The notes beneath the pieces are model-generated. The model ran no database searches and was not told the DNA's origin. It saw nothing but the letters and a program-made list of their open reading frames with translations. From Streptomyces sp. SKN60 (GTDB lineage Bacteria; Actinomycetota; Actinomycetes; Streptomycetales; Streptomycetaceae), in the NCBI RefSeq assembly GCF_026236535.1, contig NZ_JAHTMW010000003.1, positions 310,001-374,000 on the forward strand: a stretch of 64,000 nucleotides of DNA, read 5' to 3'. Below are positions 50,228-58,408 of the stretch, piece after piece. Position numbers and translations under genes: made by a program. Every line of letters starts with the position of its first letter. Within the stretch, counting starts at the first letter, position 1.

Positions 50228-51571
50228 ATGAAACTGACGATTCTCGGAGGCGGCGGATTCCGGGTGCCGCTCGTGTACGGCGCCCTGCTCGGCGACCACG
50301 CCGAGGGGCGGGTCACCCACGTCACCCTGTTCGACCTGGACGCCGGGCGGCTCTCGGCGATCGAGCGGGTCCTGGGCGAGCAGGGCGAGGGGGTGCCGGA
50401 CGCGCCGGTGGTGCGCGCGACGACCGATCTCGACGAGGCGCTGCGCGGGGCGGACTTCGTGTTCTCCGCCATCCGGGTGGGCGGGCTCGCGGGGCGGGCC
50501 GCGGACGAGCGGATCGCGCTGGCCGAGGGCGTGCTGGGGCAGGAGACGGTGGGCGCGGGCGGCATCGCGTACGGGCTGCGCACCCTGCCGGTGGTGACGC
50601 ACATCGCGCACCGGATCGCCGAACTCGCCCCGGACGCCTGGGTCATCAACTTCACCAACCCGGCGGGCATGGTCACCGAGGCGATGTCGCGGATCCTCGG
50701 CGACCGGGTGATCGGCATCTGCGACTCGCCGGTGGGGCTGGGCCGCCGGGTGGCGCGGGTGCTCGGCGCCCGCCCGGACGAGGCGTGGATCGACTACGTG
50801 GGCCTCAACCACCTGGGCTGGCTACGGGGGTTGAAGGTCGGCGGACATGACGTACTGCCGCGGCTTTTCGAGGACGACGCGCTGCTGGGCTCCTTCGAGG
50901 AGGGCAGGCTCTTCGGCACGGAGTGGCTGCGCTCGCTGGGCGCGATCCCCAACGAGTATCTGCACTACTACTACTTCAACCGCGAGGCGGTCCGCGCCTA
51001 CCGCGAGGCGGAGAAGACCCGCGGCGCCTACCTCCTGGATCAACAGGCCGGTTTCTACGAGGAGATGGGCAAGCCGGACACCCCGCCGCTCGGCACCTGG
51101 CACCGGGTGCTCGCGGACCGCGAGGCGACCTACATGGCGCACAACCGGGAGGCGGCCGGGGTCGGCGAGCGGGACGAGGAGGACCTGGAGTCGGGCGGCT
51201 ACGAGAAGGTGGCGCTGGCCCTGATGCGGGCCATCGCGCGCAACGAGCGGGCCACGCTGATCCTCAACGTCCGCAACCGGCACACCCTTTCGGTGCTCGA
51301 CGCGGACGCGGTGATCGAGGTGCCGTGCCTCGTGGACGCGGCCGGCGCGCACCCGGTGTCGGTGGACCCCCTCCCGTATCACGCGGTGGGGCTGGTGACG
51401 GCGGTGAAGGCCGTAGAGCGGGAGGCCCTGGCCGCGGCGGAGAGCGGTTCGCGGGCGACCGCGGTGAAGGCCTTCGCGCTGCATCCGCTGGTCGACTCGG
51501 TGGCGGTGGCCCGCCGCCTGCTCGACGGCTACACGGCCGAGCACGCGGGGCTTGCCTATTTGCGTCGCTGA
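50228..51571 (+). CDS. GH4 glycosidase (6-phospho-beta-glucosidase type)
   Basis: A 447-aa GH4 enzyme, the family that cleaves glycosides by an NAD- and Mn-dependent oxidation-elimination route. N-terminal NAD motif KLTILGGGGFRVPLVYGAL; VINFTNPAGMVTEA; metal Cys in ICDSPVGLGRRVA and metal His in VGLNHLGWLRGL. These agree with 6-phospho-beta-glucosidases. A TAGCGT box ends 6 nt before the ATG, so the mRNA is probably leaderless and the promoter lies in the 17-bp gap shared with the VOC gene. No PTS transporter is nearby; the phosphorylated sugar would come from elsewhere. Confidence 0.92.
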   Translation: MKLTILGGGGFRVPLVYGALLGDHAEGRVTHVTLFDLDAGRLSAIERVLGEQGEGVPDAPVVRATTDLDEALRGADFVFSAIRVGGLAGRAADERIALAEGVLGQETVGAGGIAYGLRTLPVVTHIAHRIAELAPDAWVINFTNPAGMVTEAMSRILGDRVIGICDSPVGLGRRVARVLGARPDEAWIDYVGLNHLGWLRGLKVGGHDVLPRLFEDDALLGSFEEGRLFGTEWLRSLGAIPNEYLHYYYFNREAVRAYREAEKTRGAYLLDQQAGFYEEMGKPDTPPLGTWHRVLADREATYMAHNREAAGVGERDEEDLESGGYEKVALALMRAIARNERATLILNVRNRHTLSVLDADAVIEVPCLVDAAGAHPVSVDPLPYHAVGLVTAVKAVEREALAAAESGSRATAVKAFALHPLVDSVAVARRLLDGYTAEHAGLAYLRR

Positions 51572-51639
51572 CATGGCCGGCCGACGTCGTCCGGCGAACA
51601 CCTTTACGAGTGGGGGCGCTCGGCCTAGGCTCGCGCCCC

Positions 51640-53544
51640 ATGACTTCACCGCGACGATGGGGTGCGAGACGAGGGGTGGCCCGGCTTCTGGTGGGCTGTC
51701 TGCTCGCGGCCGGCCTGGTGGCCACCGGGACCGTGGCCGACGGAGGGCCGGCCGCCGCCGAGTCCGGCGGGGCGACCGTCGTCCCCGTACAGACCACCGG
51801 TCCCGCCGACCGCCGGTTCAATCTGGTGGTGATGGGCGACGGCTACACGGCGGACGAGATGCCGGCGTTCCGGGCCGATCTGGAACGGCATCTGAGCACG
51901 CTGTGGAGCATCGAGCCGTTCGCGTCGTACCGCTCGTACATCAACGTGTGGGCGGTGGAGGTGCCGTCGGAGGAGTCGGGCGTCGACTGCGATCCCTCGC
52001 TCGACGCACCGGCCCGGGACACCGCCCTCGACATGGGCTTCTGGGGCGGCTGCAATCCCGGGAGCGTCCAGCGGCTGCTCACCGTGGACAGCGCGAAGGC
52101 GGCCGGGTTCGCCGACCTGGTGCCGGGCACCCGGCCGGCGAACCGGCAGATCGTGGCGCTCGCGCACAGCTCCACCTACGGTGGCGCGGGCGGGACTTAC
52201 GCCACCGCGTCCGGCGGCAACGCCCTGTCGGCGCTCATCACCCCGCACGAGATAGGCCATTCGCTCGGCGGGCTGCAGGACGAGTACGACTACTACGCGC
52301 GCGGGGTGCCCGGCGGCGCCTACGCGGACGGCGAGCCGGCCTCCGCCCACCACTCGCTTCTGACGGAGGATCAGATGTGGGCGGAGCGGGCCAAGTGGTG
52401 GCGCTGGCTGGGCGAGGAGAGCGAGTCCGGTGGGGTCGTCGGGCGGTACGAGGGCGGCATGTACAGCACCCGGGGCATATGGCGGCCGAGCCGGCACTCG
52501 ATGATGAAGACCCTCGGCTACGCCTTCGACCAGGTGGAGCGCGAGGTGATGGTGAAGGCCGTCTCCGGCAAGGTCGACCTGGTGCAGGACCACACCCCGG
52601 ACACCGCCCCGATCGGCGCCGACCGCACGGTGTGGGTGGACACCCTGCACCCCACGGGCGGCGAACTCGCCGTGGAATGGCGGCTCGACGGGCGGCCGCT
52701 CGGCACCGGCGGCGCCCGCACGCTGGACCTTCGGGCCGTGGACGGCCTGTCCCCCGGGCGTACGTACACGCTGACGGCGACGGTCACCGACCCCACCCCG
52801 TTCGTGCGCGACCCGGCGGTGCGCGGCTCGGCCGCCCTGACCCGTACCGTCCGGTGGACCGTGGACCCGGCGCTGCGCACGGCGCGGACCGCCGTACCGG
52901 CGGCGTTCACCGGGCACACGGCGACCGCGGCCCCGGTCGGCGCCCGGTCCGTGGTGTACGCCGACACCACCCACCCGCTGCGCCGCACCCCGGCGGTGGT
53001 CTGGGCGCTCGACGGCCGTACCGTGCCGAACCCCGGCAACGACCGCGATCTCGACCTGGCCGCGCTGCGCCTCGCGCCCGGATCGCACGCGCTGACCGCC
53101 CGGATCCCGGGGACGCGCGAGGTGCTGCGCTGGACGGTGGACGCGACGCCGGCCTCCGTCGCGTACGAGCTGTCGGAGCCGCTGCGCACGGTGCGCCGGC
53201 CGGGGCGGCCGGTCGAGTACGTGTACGACGGCGCGTTCACGATGCGGCTGACGGCGCGGGACGACGGGGCGGGCGCGGTGGTGAGCCAGTTCCGGGTGGA
53301 CGGCGACGGCTGGTACACGTACTACGGCTGGCCGACGGACGCCGCCGCCCCGTTCCGCTTCTCGCCGTCGGGGACGGTGATCGACGACCTGGTGTACGGG
53401 AAGCTGGGCCGGCCGCGCGCGGTGCCGTGGGACGACGCGACGCCGGAGTACGGCACGCACACGGTGGAGTACCGCACGGTGGACGCGGCGGGGAACGTGG
53501 GCCGGGCGCAGCGTTTCCTGGTGACGCTGGAGAAGAAGCCGTAG
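51640..53544 (+). CDS. Secreted M64 family metallopeptidase (IgA-peptidase-like)
   Basis: A 634-aa exported metallopeptidase. Residues 1-36 form a signal peptide. The M64 zinc motif is complete: His203, Glu204 and His207 in HEIGHSLGGLQDEY, with the third ligand Asp214 six residues after the second His. Preceding RFNLVVMGDGYTADEM and FASYRSYINVWAVEVPSEESG are family hallmarks. The C-terminal 280 residues hold Ig-like repeats (PALRTARTAVPA, WTVDATPASVAYELSEPL). TAGGCT lies 8 nt before the ATG, again with no ribosome site. IgA is not a likely substrate in soil; the physiological target is unknown. Confidence 0.92.
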   Translation: MTSPRRWGARRGVARLLVGCLLAAGLVATGTVADGGPAAAESGGATVVPVQTTGPADRRFNLVVMGDGYTADEMPAFRADLERHLSTLWSIEPFASYRSYINVWAVEVPSEESGVDCDPSLDAPARDTALDMGFWGGCNPGSVQRLLTVDSAKAAGFADLVPGTRPANRQIVALAHSSTYGGAGGTYATASGGNALSALITPHEIGHSLGGLQDEYDYYARGVPGGAYADGEPASAHHSLLTEDQMWAERAKWWRWLGEESESGGVVGRYEGGMYSTRGIWRPSRHSMMKTLGYAFDQVEREVMVKAVSGKVDLVQDHTPDTAPIGADRTVWVDTLHPTGGELAVEWRLDGRPLGTGGARTLDLRAVDGLSPGRTYTLTATVTDPTPFVRDPAVRGSAALTRTVRWTVDPALRTARTAVPAAFTGHTATAAPVGARSVVYADTTHPLRRTPAVVWALDGRTVPNPGNDRDLDLAALRLAPGSHALTARIPGTREVLRWTVDATPASVAYELSEPLRTVRRPGRPVEYVYDGAFTMRLTARDDGAGAVVSQFRVDGDGWYTYYGWPTDAAAPFRFSPSGTVIDDLVYGKLGRPRAVPWDDATPEYGTHTVEYRTVDAAGNVGRAQRFLVTLEKKP

Positions 53545-53561
53545 CGCGCCGCGGCACGGAA

Positions 53562-53607
53562 TACGGGAAGGGCCCCCGCCGGTGATCCGGTGGGGGCCCT
53601 TCCCGTA
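53562..53607. terminator. Bidirectional hairpin terminator after M64
   Basis: Outer arms acgggaagggccccc (53563-53577) and gggggcccttcccgt (53592-53606) pair perfectly, with an inner ccgg/ccgg stem. Serves the convergent M64 and methyltransferase genes. Confidence 0.9.
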
Positions 53608-53622
53608 CGGCGGGAGTGCGGG

Positions 53623-54444
53623 TCAGCGCTTGCGGCCGACGGCCGCCCAGCCCGGGATGGGCTCGTCGCCCGGGACGGGGACCGGCTCGCCGAGCTCGGG
53701 GTGCCACTCGGCGGTGAGGGCGACGCCCGGCTCGACCAGGTCGAGGCCGTCGAAGAAGGCGGCGAGCTCGTCGCGGGAGCGCGGCCGCAGGGTCAGTCCG
53801 CGGGCCTTGTACATGGCGGCGGCCTGCTCGGCGCCCTCGGGGTTGAAGTCGCCGGTGACGTGCGAGAGGACCAGATAGCTGCCGGGGGCCAGCTGGTCGA
53901 CGAGCTTGCCGACCAGCTCGTAGGCGCCGTCCTCGTCGCCGACGAAGTGCAACAGCGCGAGCATCGACAGTGCGATCGGCCGGTCGAAGTCAAGGACCTT
54001 TCCGGCCCTTTCGAGGATGAGCTCGGGGTCGCGGGCGTCGGCCTGGATGTACTCGGTGGCCCCCTCCGGGGTCGAGCGCAGCAGGGCGGCGGCGTGCGCG
54101 AGCACGATCGGGTCGTTGTCGCAGTAGACGATCCGGGACTCCGGCGCGGCGCCCTGCGCGATCTGGTGCAGATTGGGCTCGGTGGGGATGCCGGTGCCGA
54201 TGTCCAGGTACTGGCGTACCCCGTGGGCGCTGAGCCAGCGGATGGCGCGGTGCATGAAGGCCCGGTTGACCCGGGCCATGTCGCGGCCCCGGGCGTCGAC
54301 GGTGAGGAGCTGGCGGGCCATCTCCTCGTCGACGGGATAGTTGTCCTTGCCGCCCAGGAACCAGTCGTACATCCGCGCGGGATGCGGCTTGCTGGTGTCG
54401 ATCCGTATGCCGCTCTGCGGGGGTACGGGGTCCTGGGGGGTCAT
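53623..54444 (-). CDS. SAM-dependent methyltransferase (DUF574 family)
   Basis: A 273-aa member of the Streptomyces-rich DUF574 methyltransferase-like family. Family signs are IDTSKPHPARMYDWFLGGKDNYPVDEE near the start, NRAFMHRAIRWLSAHGVRQYLDIGTGIPTEPNLHQIAQ as SAM-binding motif I, ARVVYCDNDPIVLAHA-type segment (SRIVYCDNDPIVLAHA) and ALLHFVGDEDGAY. GAGGAG stands 6 nt before the ATG. Paralogues often lie beside XRE/DUF397 gene pairs, as here. Targets unknown. The 74-bp gap upstream holds cttgc-a-gcaag (54475-54485), a small palindrome. Confidence 0.9.
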   Translation of the reverse strand: MTPQDPVPPQSGIRIDTSKPHPARMYDWFLGGKDNYPVDEEMARQLLTVDARGRDMARVNRAFMHRAIRWLSAHGVRQYLDIGTGIPTEPNLHQIAQGAAPESRIVYCDNDPIVLAHAAALLRSTPEGATEYIQADARDPELILERAGKVLDFDRPIALSMLALLHFVGDEDGAYELVGKLVDQLAPGSYLVLSHVTGDFNPEGAEQAAAMYKARGLTLRPRSRDELAAFFDGLDLVEPGVALTAEWHPELGEPVPVPGDEPIPGWAAVGRKR

Positions 54445-54518
54445 CGGCTCTCCTCGACGGGTCGAACGGTGCTGCTTGCAGCAAGAGTTACGCGATGCAC
54501 GGGGTGGGACGGAAGGGT

Positions 54519-54755
54519 TCAGGTGAGCAGGAAATCAGCCTGACCGGATTTCGCTCCCTGGATGAAGGCGGCGATCTCTCCGTGGGTGTAGATGAGCGCG
54601 GGTCCTTCAGGGTCTGCGGACTGTCGCACGGCGACCCTGCCGTCGGCCAGCTTCATGGCCTCCACGCAGTTGCCCCCGTTCCCGCCGCTCCACGGCTTGT
54701 GCCAGCCCTCGGCACCGAGCTCGGCGGCGGGCATGCCGTTGTATATGCGATCCAT
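54519..54755 (-). CDS. DUF397 protein, partner of the XRE regulator
   Basis: A 78-aa DUF397 protein. Landmarks are WHKPWSGGNGGNCVEAMKLADGRVAVRQSADPEGPALIY and FIQGAKSGQADFL. In Streptomyces such proteins are encoded next to WhiJ-like XRE regulators and are thought to work with them. Its ATG follows the XRE stop without a gap, so the two are co-transcribed and coupled. DUF397 members include the abaA-type developmental regulators. Confidence 0.93.
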   Translation of the reverse strand: MDRIYNGMPAAELGAEGWHKPWSGGNGGNCVEAMKLADGRVAVRQSADPEGPALIYTHGEIAAFIQGAKSGQADFLLT

Positions 54756-55628
54756 TCACAGCTCCTTGCGGAGATTCCGGAGAATCTCCTTCGTGCGTTG
54801 TGCAGTCGCGGCCTGGGCCGCCATGCGGTCCATGACCTCGAGGTGGGAAGCCACCTCGGGGCGCGCGTCGAGATAGACGGCACCGGTCAGGTACTCGCTG
54901 TAGACCATGTCCGGGAGTTCGGGCATGGCGAAGCGGAAGAGGACGAACGGTCCGTACGTACCGGGGTGGTGTCCGGACGCGAACTCCGCGATCTGCAGGG
55001 TGACGTTCGGCAGCTCCGAAGCCTCGAGCAGCCGGTCGAGCTGGTCGCGCATCACTTCGGGCCCGTCACCGACCGGTCGGCGGAAGACCGTCTCGTCCAT
55101 GATCACCCAGAACTTGGGCGCGCCCTCCCTGGTGAGCAGGGACTGGCGCTCCATGCGGAGGGCGACGTGACGCTCGGTCTCCTCGGACTCCTCGGCGTTC
55201 CTCCCGCCGACGGCCCCACTGCGCAGAATGGCACGGGCGTACTCCTCGGTCTGGAGCAGACCGGGGACGAACTGCGGTTCGTAGGCCCGGATGAGGCTCG
55301 CGGCCCCCTCCAGGCTGACGTACATGGAGAACCAGCCGGGCAGCACGTCGTGGAACCGCTGCCACCAGCCGGGGAGGTTGGCCTCCTCCGCGAGGGCGAC
55401 GAAGCCCTCCGCCTCGGAGTCCGTGATGCCGTACGCCTTCAGCAGCAGCTGTACGTACGGAATCTTCAGCGCGACCTCGGCGGTCTCCATGCGCCGGATC
55501 GTGGCCGGGGCGACCCGGAGGATCTTGGCGGCCTCTTCCCGCTTGAGGCCGGCCCGCTCGCGCAGATCCTGCAGACGCTTGCCGAGTACGACCTGTCCCA
55601 CCGTGGGGGCGGACCGCGGCTCGCTCAC
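54756..55628 (-). CDS. WhiJ-like XRE-family regulator with DUF5753 domain
   Basis: A 290-aa regulator. The HTH domain (12-70) reads GKRLQDLRERAGLKREEAAKILRVAPATIRRMET. The remainder is DUF5753 (about 95-285) with GWFSMYVSLEGAASLIRAYEPQFVPGLLQTEEYARAIL, RQSLLTREGAPKFWVIMDETVFRRPVG and NVTLQIAEF, all typical. Start is GTG 55628 because GGGGAGG lies 8 nt upstream; the frame begins 32 codons before. Two adjacent palindromes sit just upstream, likely its own operator. Known WhiJ relatives act as repressors relieved by their DUF397 partner. Confidence 0.93.
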   Translation of the reverse strand: MSEPRSAPTVGQVVLGKRLQDLRERAGLKREEAAKILRVAPATIRRMETAEVALKIPYVQLLLKAYGITDSEAEGFVALAEEANLPGWWQRFHDVLPGWFSMYVSLEGAASLIRAYEPQFVPGLLQTEEYARAILRSGAVGGRNAEESEETERHVALRMERQSLLTREGAPKFWVIMDETVFRRPVGDGPEVMRDQLDRLLEASELPNVTLQIAEFASGHHPGTYGPFVLFRFAMPELPDMVYSEYLTGAVYLDARPEVASHLEVMDRMAAQAATAQRTKEILRNLRKEL

Positions 55629-55691
55629 TCTCAGACCTCCCCGACGCGCTGTTTCCAGGAGTGTGCCACGAACCCCGCCAGAGAGAACACC

Positions 55692-55727
55692 GCACTCTGC
55701 AATTTTCAGAGTGCCACTTGCCAAGTG
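55692..55727. promoter_or_regulatory. Two adjacent palindromes between XRE and ATPase genes
   Basis: gcactctg (55692-55699) and cagagtgc (55707-55714) form perfect 8-bp arms around caatttt. Directly after, cacttg-c-caagtg (55715-55727) is a second perfect palindrome. They lie in the 206-bp divergent region, 64 bp before the XRE start and 108 bp before the ATPase start. The layout suits regulation of both directions by the XRE protein. Confidence 0.6.
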
Positions 55728-55834
55728 TCGGACTCAGGAGCACAGTATTCCGGTGAACCAGTACGCACGCCGCCGGGCGAATCGCCCCGGAGGGGTGTGT
55801 ACGGCACTCCTGCCCACTTTGTGAGGATCCGGTC

Positions 55835-56314
55835 GTGGCTTCTGGTAACGCGCACTCCTCAGGTCTCATGAGCCCTCGCGTCATGAACCAGCGGCCACGC
55901 CCCCACGACGTCCCCTTCCGTCGCTTCGCCTTCGAACTGCCCGCGCGGACCGAGTCCGTGTCCCGGGCCCGGCGGCTGGCCGAGGAACGGCTGATCCTCT
56001 GGGGCTGCGACGGCGACATACGCGACACCGTCGCCCTGGTCGTCTCCGAACTCGTCACCAACGCCGTCGTGCACACCGCCAGCGCGCGGATCGTCTGCGA
56101 GATCCGGGAGGGCGAGGACCGGCTGCGGATAGCCGTGCGCGACGAGGGGGGACCCGCCGGTCCGCGGATACGCGAGTGCGGCGAGGAGGAGCGGGGCCGC
56201 GGCCTCATCCTGGTCGACGCCCTGTGCGCGTCCTGGGGCGCGGACCGCACCGGCCACGGCACGGCGCAGATCGTCTGGGCGGAACTGGCGCACGGCATGG
56301 GCGAGCCGTGCTGA
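55835..56314 (+). CDS. Anti-sigma-factor-like ATP-binding protein (HATPase, RsbW type)
   Basis: A 159-aa GHKL ATP-binding protein of the RsbW/SpoIIAB group. The N-box is VALVVSELVTNAVVH, and the G1/G2 region shows IAVRDEGG and RGRGLILVDALCASWG. Such proteins may phosphorylate anti-anti-sigma factors and bind sigma factors. Start GTG 55835 has AGGA 9 nt before it; ATG 55868 is an alternative. Divergent from the XRE/DUF397 pair, forming an abaA-like cluster. Four genes on the + strand side follow, starting 5 bp after its stop. Confidence 0.9.
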   Translation: MASGNAHSSGLMSPRVMNQRPRPHDVPFRRFAFELPARTESVSRARRLAEERLILWGCDGDIRDTVALVVSELVTNAVVHTASARIVCEIREGEDRLRIAVRDEGGPAGPRIRECGEEERGRGLILVDALCASWGADRTGHGTAQIVWAELAHGMGEPC

Positions 56315-56319
56315 GGACC

Positions 56320-56772
56320 ATGGCGACGCTGCTGGTCCCGCGCGCCCGCAAGAGCCCCGAGAACGCCCCCCGCAAGTCCCCCGCCCTCTCCCCCGTGCCC
56401 GCGCCCCTCGGCGAGACCCGGCTGCCGGTCCCCGTCGACCTGCCGGCCACCCTCGGCTGCGACGCGGTCGGCGTCCCCGCCCGCTACGGCTTCCGCATCC
56501 TGTCCCGGCTGCCCGCCAAGGGCTGTGTCTACGCCGACGGCGACTGGTGGTGGTGGCTGGTCCCGGCCGGCTCGGACCTGAACCTGACCTGGCCGCTGCC
56601 CGTCTGCTACGCCCCCGGGGCCGTGATCCCGGACCGCCGCGCGCGGCTCATCCACCACCCCGACGGCGGCTCCCCCTACACCCCGCCGATCCCCCTCTAT
56701 CTGCTGACCTGCCAGCTGACCGGGATCGCGCCGGCCTGGAGCATGCCGTCACAGGTGCGCAGCGCGCTCTAG
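56320..56772 (+). CDS. Hypothetical protein, Trp-rich, downstream partner of the RsbW-like gene
   Basis: A 150-aa protein without a named family. It begins with a basic, Pro-rich stretch (ATLLVPRARKSPENAPRKSP) and has a striking YADGDWWWWLVPAGSD, then CYAPGAVIPDRRARLIHHPDGG and PPIPLYLLTCQLTG. Similar proteins are often found after RsbW-like genes in Streptomyces, as I recall. GAGG precedes the ATG, 5 bp from the upstream stop, so both are one operon. Cytoplasmic. Function unknown. Confidence 0.78.
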   Translation: MATLLVPRARKSPENAPRKSPALSPVPAPLGETRLPVPVDLPATLGCDAVGVPARYGFRILSRLPAKGCVYADGDWWWWLVPAGSDLNLTWPLPVCYAPGAVIPDRRARLIHHPDGGSPYTPPIPLYLLTCQLTGIAPAWSMPSQVRSAL

Positions 56773-56800
56773 CCCGTCTCCAGGCCATAGGGTCGGGGGC

Positions 56801-57526
56801 ATGTTCTCCCCCGAGGGCCCCAGCCTGTACGAACTGACCCGCCAGGCGCTGTCGTCGGTCGAGCACGGCTACGACCTGCTCGCCGCGAAGTTCGACGCGA
56901 CGCCGTTCCGCACCTCCGACCGGCTGCTCGGCGCGGTCGCCGAGACCCTGGAGCCGCTCGGCCCGTTCGACTCGGGCCTGGACGTGTGCTGCGGCACCGG
57001 GGCGGGGCTCGGGGTGCTGCGCTCGGTGTGCGCGGGCCCGATCACGGGCGTCGACTTCAGCGCCGGGATGCTCGCCGGCGCCCGCGCCGCCCACCCCGAA
57101 GCCACCCTGGTACGGGCCGACGCCCTGGCCCTGCCCTTCGCACCGGTCTTCGACCTGGCGGTCAGCTTCGGCGCCTTCGGCCACTTCCTCCCCGCCGAGC
57201 AGCGCGTCCTCTTCGCCGGCGTCCACGCCGCCCTGCGCCCCGGCGGCACCTTCGCCTTCCCGCTCCCGGCCCCGCCCCGGGTGGGCTCCGCCCCGTACTG
57301 GACGCTCTGGGGCTTCGACGCGGCGATGCGGGTCCGCAACGCGCTGTGGCGGCCGCCCTTCGTGATGTACTACCGCACCTTCCGCCTCGCCGACATCCGC
57401 ACCCGCCTCGCGTCCGCCGGCTTCACGGTGGAGACCCTGCCGATCCGCTCCCTGGGCGCCCGCGAGGACGGCAGCCCGCGCTGCCGGCTGGTGGTGGCCC
57501 GCAAGGGCCCGGGCCTGAAGGCGTGA
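56801..57526 (+). CDS. Class I SAM-dependent methyltransferase
   Basis: A 241-aa methyltransferase with the class I Rossmann fold. Motif I is LDVCCGTGAGLGVL, followed by GVDFSAGMLAGARAAHPEATLVRADALALPF and VSFGAFGHFLPAEQRVLFAGVHAALRPGGTF. This is the general methyltransferase 11/25 type. TAGGGT ends 7 nt before the ATG and no ribosome site is visible, so it probably has its own promoter and a leaderless mRNA. Substrate unknown. Confidence 0.88.
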   Translation: MFSPEGPSLYELTRQALSSVEHGYDLLAAKFDATPFRTSDRLLGAVAETLEPLGPFDSGLDVCCGTGAGLGVLRSVCAGPITGVDFSAGMLAGARAAHPEATLVRADALALPFAPVFDLAVSFGAFGHFLPAEQRVLFAGVHAALRPGGTFAFPLPAPPRVGSAPYWTLWGFDAAMRVRNALWRPPFVMYYRTFRLADIRTRLASAGFTVETLPIRSLGAREDGSPRCRLVVARKGPGLKA

Positions 57527-57530
57527 AACG

Positions 57531-57564
57531 CGGAAGGACCCCGACGTGTGTCGGGGTCCTTCCG
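57531..57564. terminator. Perfect hairpin terminator before tRNA-Leu
   Basis: Fifteen-bp perfect arms cggaaggaccccgac (57531-57545) and gtcggggtccttccg (57550-57564) around gtgt. Located between the methyltransferase stop and the convergent tRNA 3' end; can stop both. Confidence 0.92.
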
Positions 57565-57571
57565 TACTGAC

Positions 57572-57659
57572 TGGTGTCCGAGGGGGGACTTGAACCCCCA
57601 CGCCCGATAAAGGGCACTAGCACCTCAAGCTAGCGCGTCTGCCATTCCGCCACCCGGAC
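57572..57659 (-). tRNA. tRNA-Leu(GAG), reading CUC/CUU codons
   Basis: On the minus strand the acceptor arm starts gtccggg and pairs with ctcggac, followed by discriminator A and encoded CCA (57572-57574). D-arm, the anticodon arm ctagc-ttgaggt-gctag with anticodon GAG (complement at 57624-57626), a long class II variable arm and the T-arm ggggg-ttcaagt-ccccc are all present. The long variable arm and the anticodon identify leucine. No integrase or attachment duplication is seen beside it. Confidence 0.96.
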
Positions 57660-57745
57660 CGGTGGTGTTGCGCGGGGTGTTCCCCGCGGCGACATGGATA
57701 ACTCTACCAGGGGTTCGAGGCGCCTTTCACCAGCGTTTTCCGTGG

Positions 57746-58210
57746 TCAGTGCGGGGCGTGCGCCGTGTTGTCCGCGACCCAGTCGCGGTGGTCCTGCCAG
57801 GCGTACAGGGTGTCGCCGTCCGCGTACGCGTAGTAGAGGCCGCAGCGGACGGTGGCCCGGTCGGGGGCGTCGGGCGGGAACCAGGAGGGGGCCAGGGCGG
57901 GGGCGGGGCGGGCGGTGGTGGCGGGGAGCGGGGTGCAGGCGGCCGGGAGGGCGGGGCCGGGGAGGGTGGCCTTCAGGGCGCGGTCGCCGCCGGTGGTCCG
58001 CATCGCGTACTCGATCCGGCCCGCGGCGTCCGGCAGCCAGCGCGGCACGGAGGCCCGGTCGGACTTGGCGGCGGCGCCGGTGGCGTAGGCGCCGTACTCG
58101 TCGTGGCGGGAGTCCCACCAGTCGCCGACCGCGGGGACGGCGACGACTCCGGTGAAGGCGAGGGCGGCGAGGGCGCCGCCGGTGGCGAGGGCGATGCGGG
58201 TGCGGTTCAT
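57746..58210 (-). CDS. Membrane-anchored or secreted hypothetical protein
   Basis: A 154-aa protein with an N-terminal hydrophobic segment (TRIALATGGALAALAFTGVVAVPAV), either a signal anchor or a signal peptide without a clear AXA site. The external part has two Cys (PAACTPLPATT and TVRCGLYYAYADGDTLYAWQDHRDW) that could pair. Start 58210 has GGAAC before it; ATG 58219 is also possible. I do not recognise a family. Neighbour on the minus strand upstream is the class F sortase, 198 bp away. Confidence 0.72.
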   Translation of the reverse strand: MNRTRIALATGGALAALAFTGVVAVPAVGDWWDSRHDEYGAYATGAAAKSDRASVPRWLPDAAGRIEYAMRTTGGDRALKATLPGPALPAACTPLPATTARPAPALAPSWFPPDAPDRATVRCGLYYAYADGDTLYAWQDHRDWVADNTAHAPH

Positions 58211-58408
58211 GTGTTCCATCGTGGGCGCCGGTCCGGCCGCTTCCCGTACCTCCGCGGGACCGTTCCGGGTACGACTCGGGGCGCACGCCGGTGCCGTGGC
58301 CCTTAGGGGTCAGGGGGAACCCGGCGCCCCCCGACGCCGGCTCCGTGAGGGTCACTCTCACCACCACCGAGCGGTCCTGGTCCAGGTGCGGCGGGGGAGT
58401 CCGTCAGG

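Noticed and set aside
57531..57660. Prophage or integrative element at the tRNA-Leu gene
   Set aside because: No integrase, excisionase, relaxase or direct repeat of the tRNA 3' end was found on either side.
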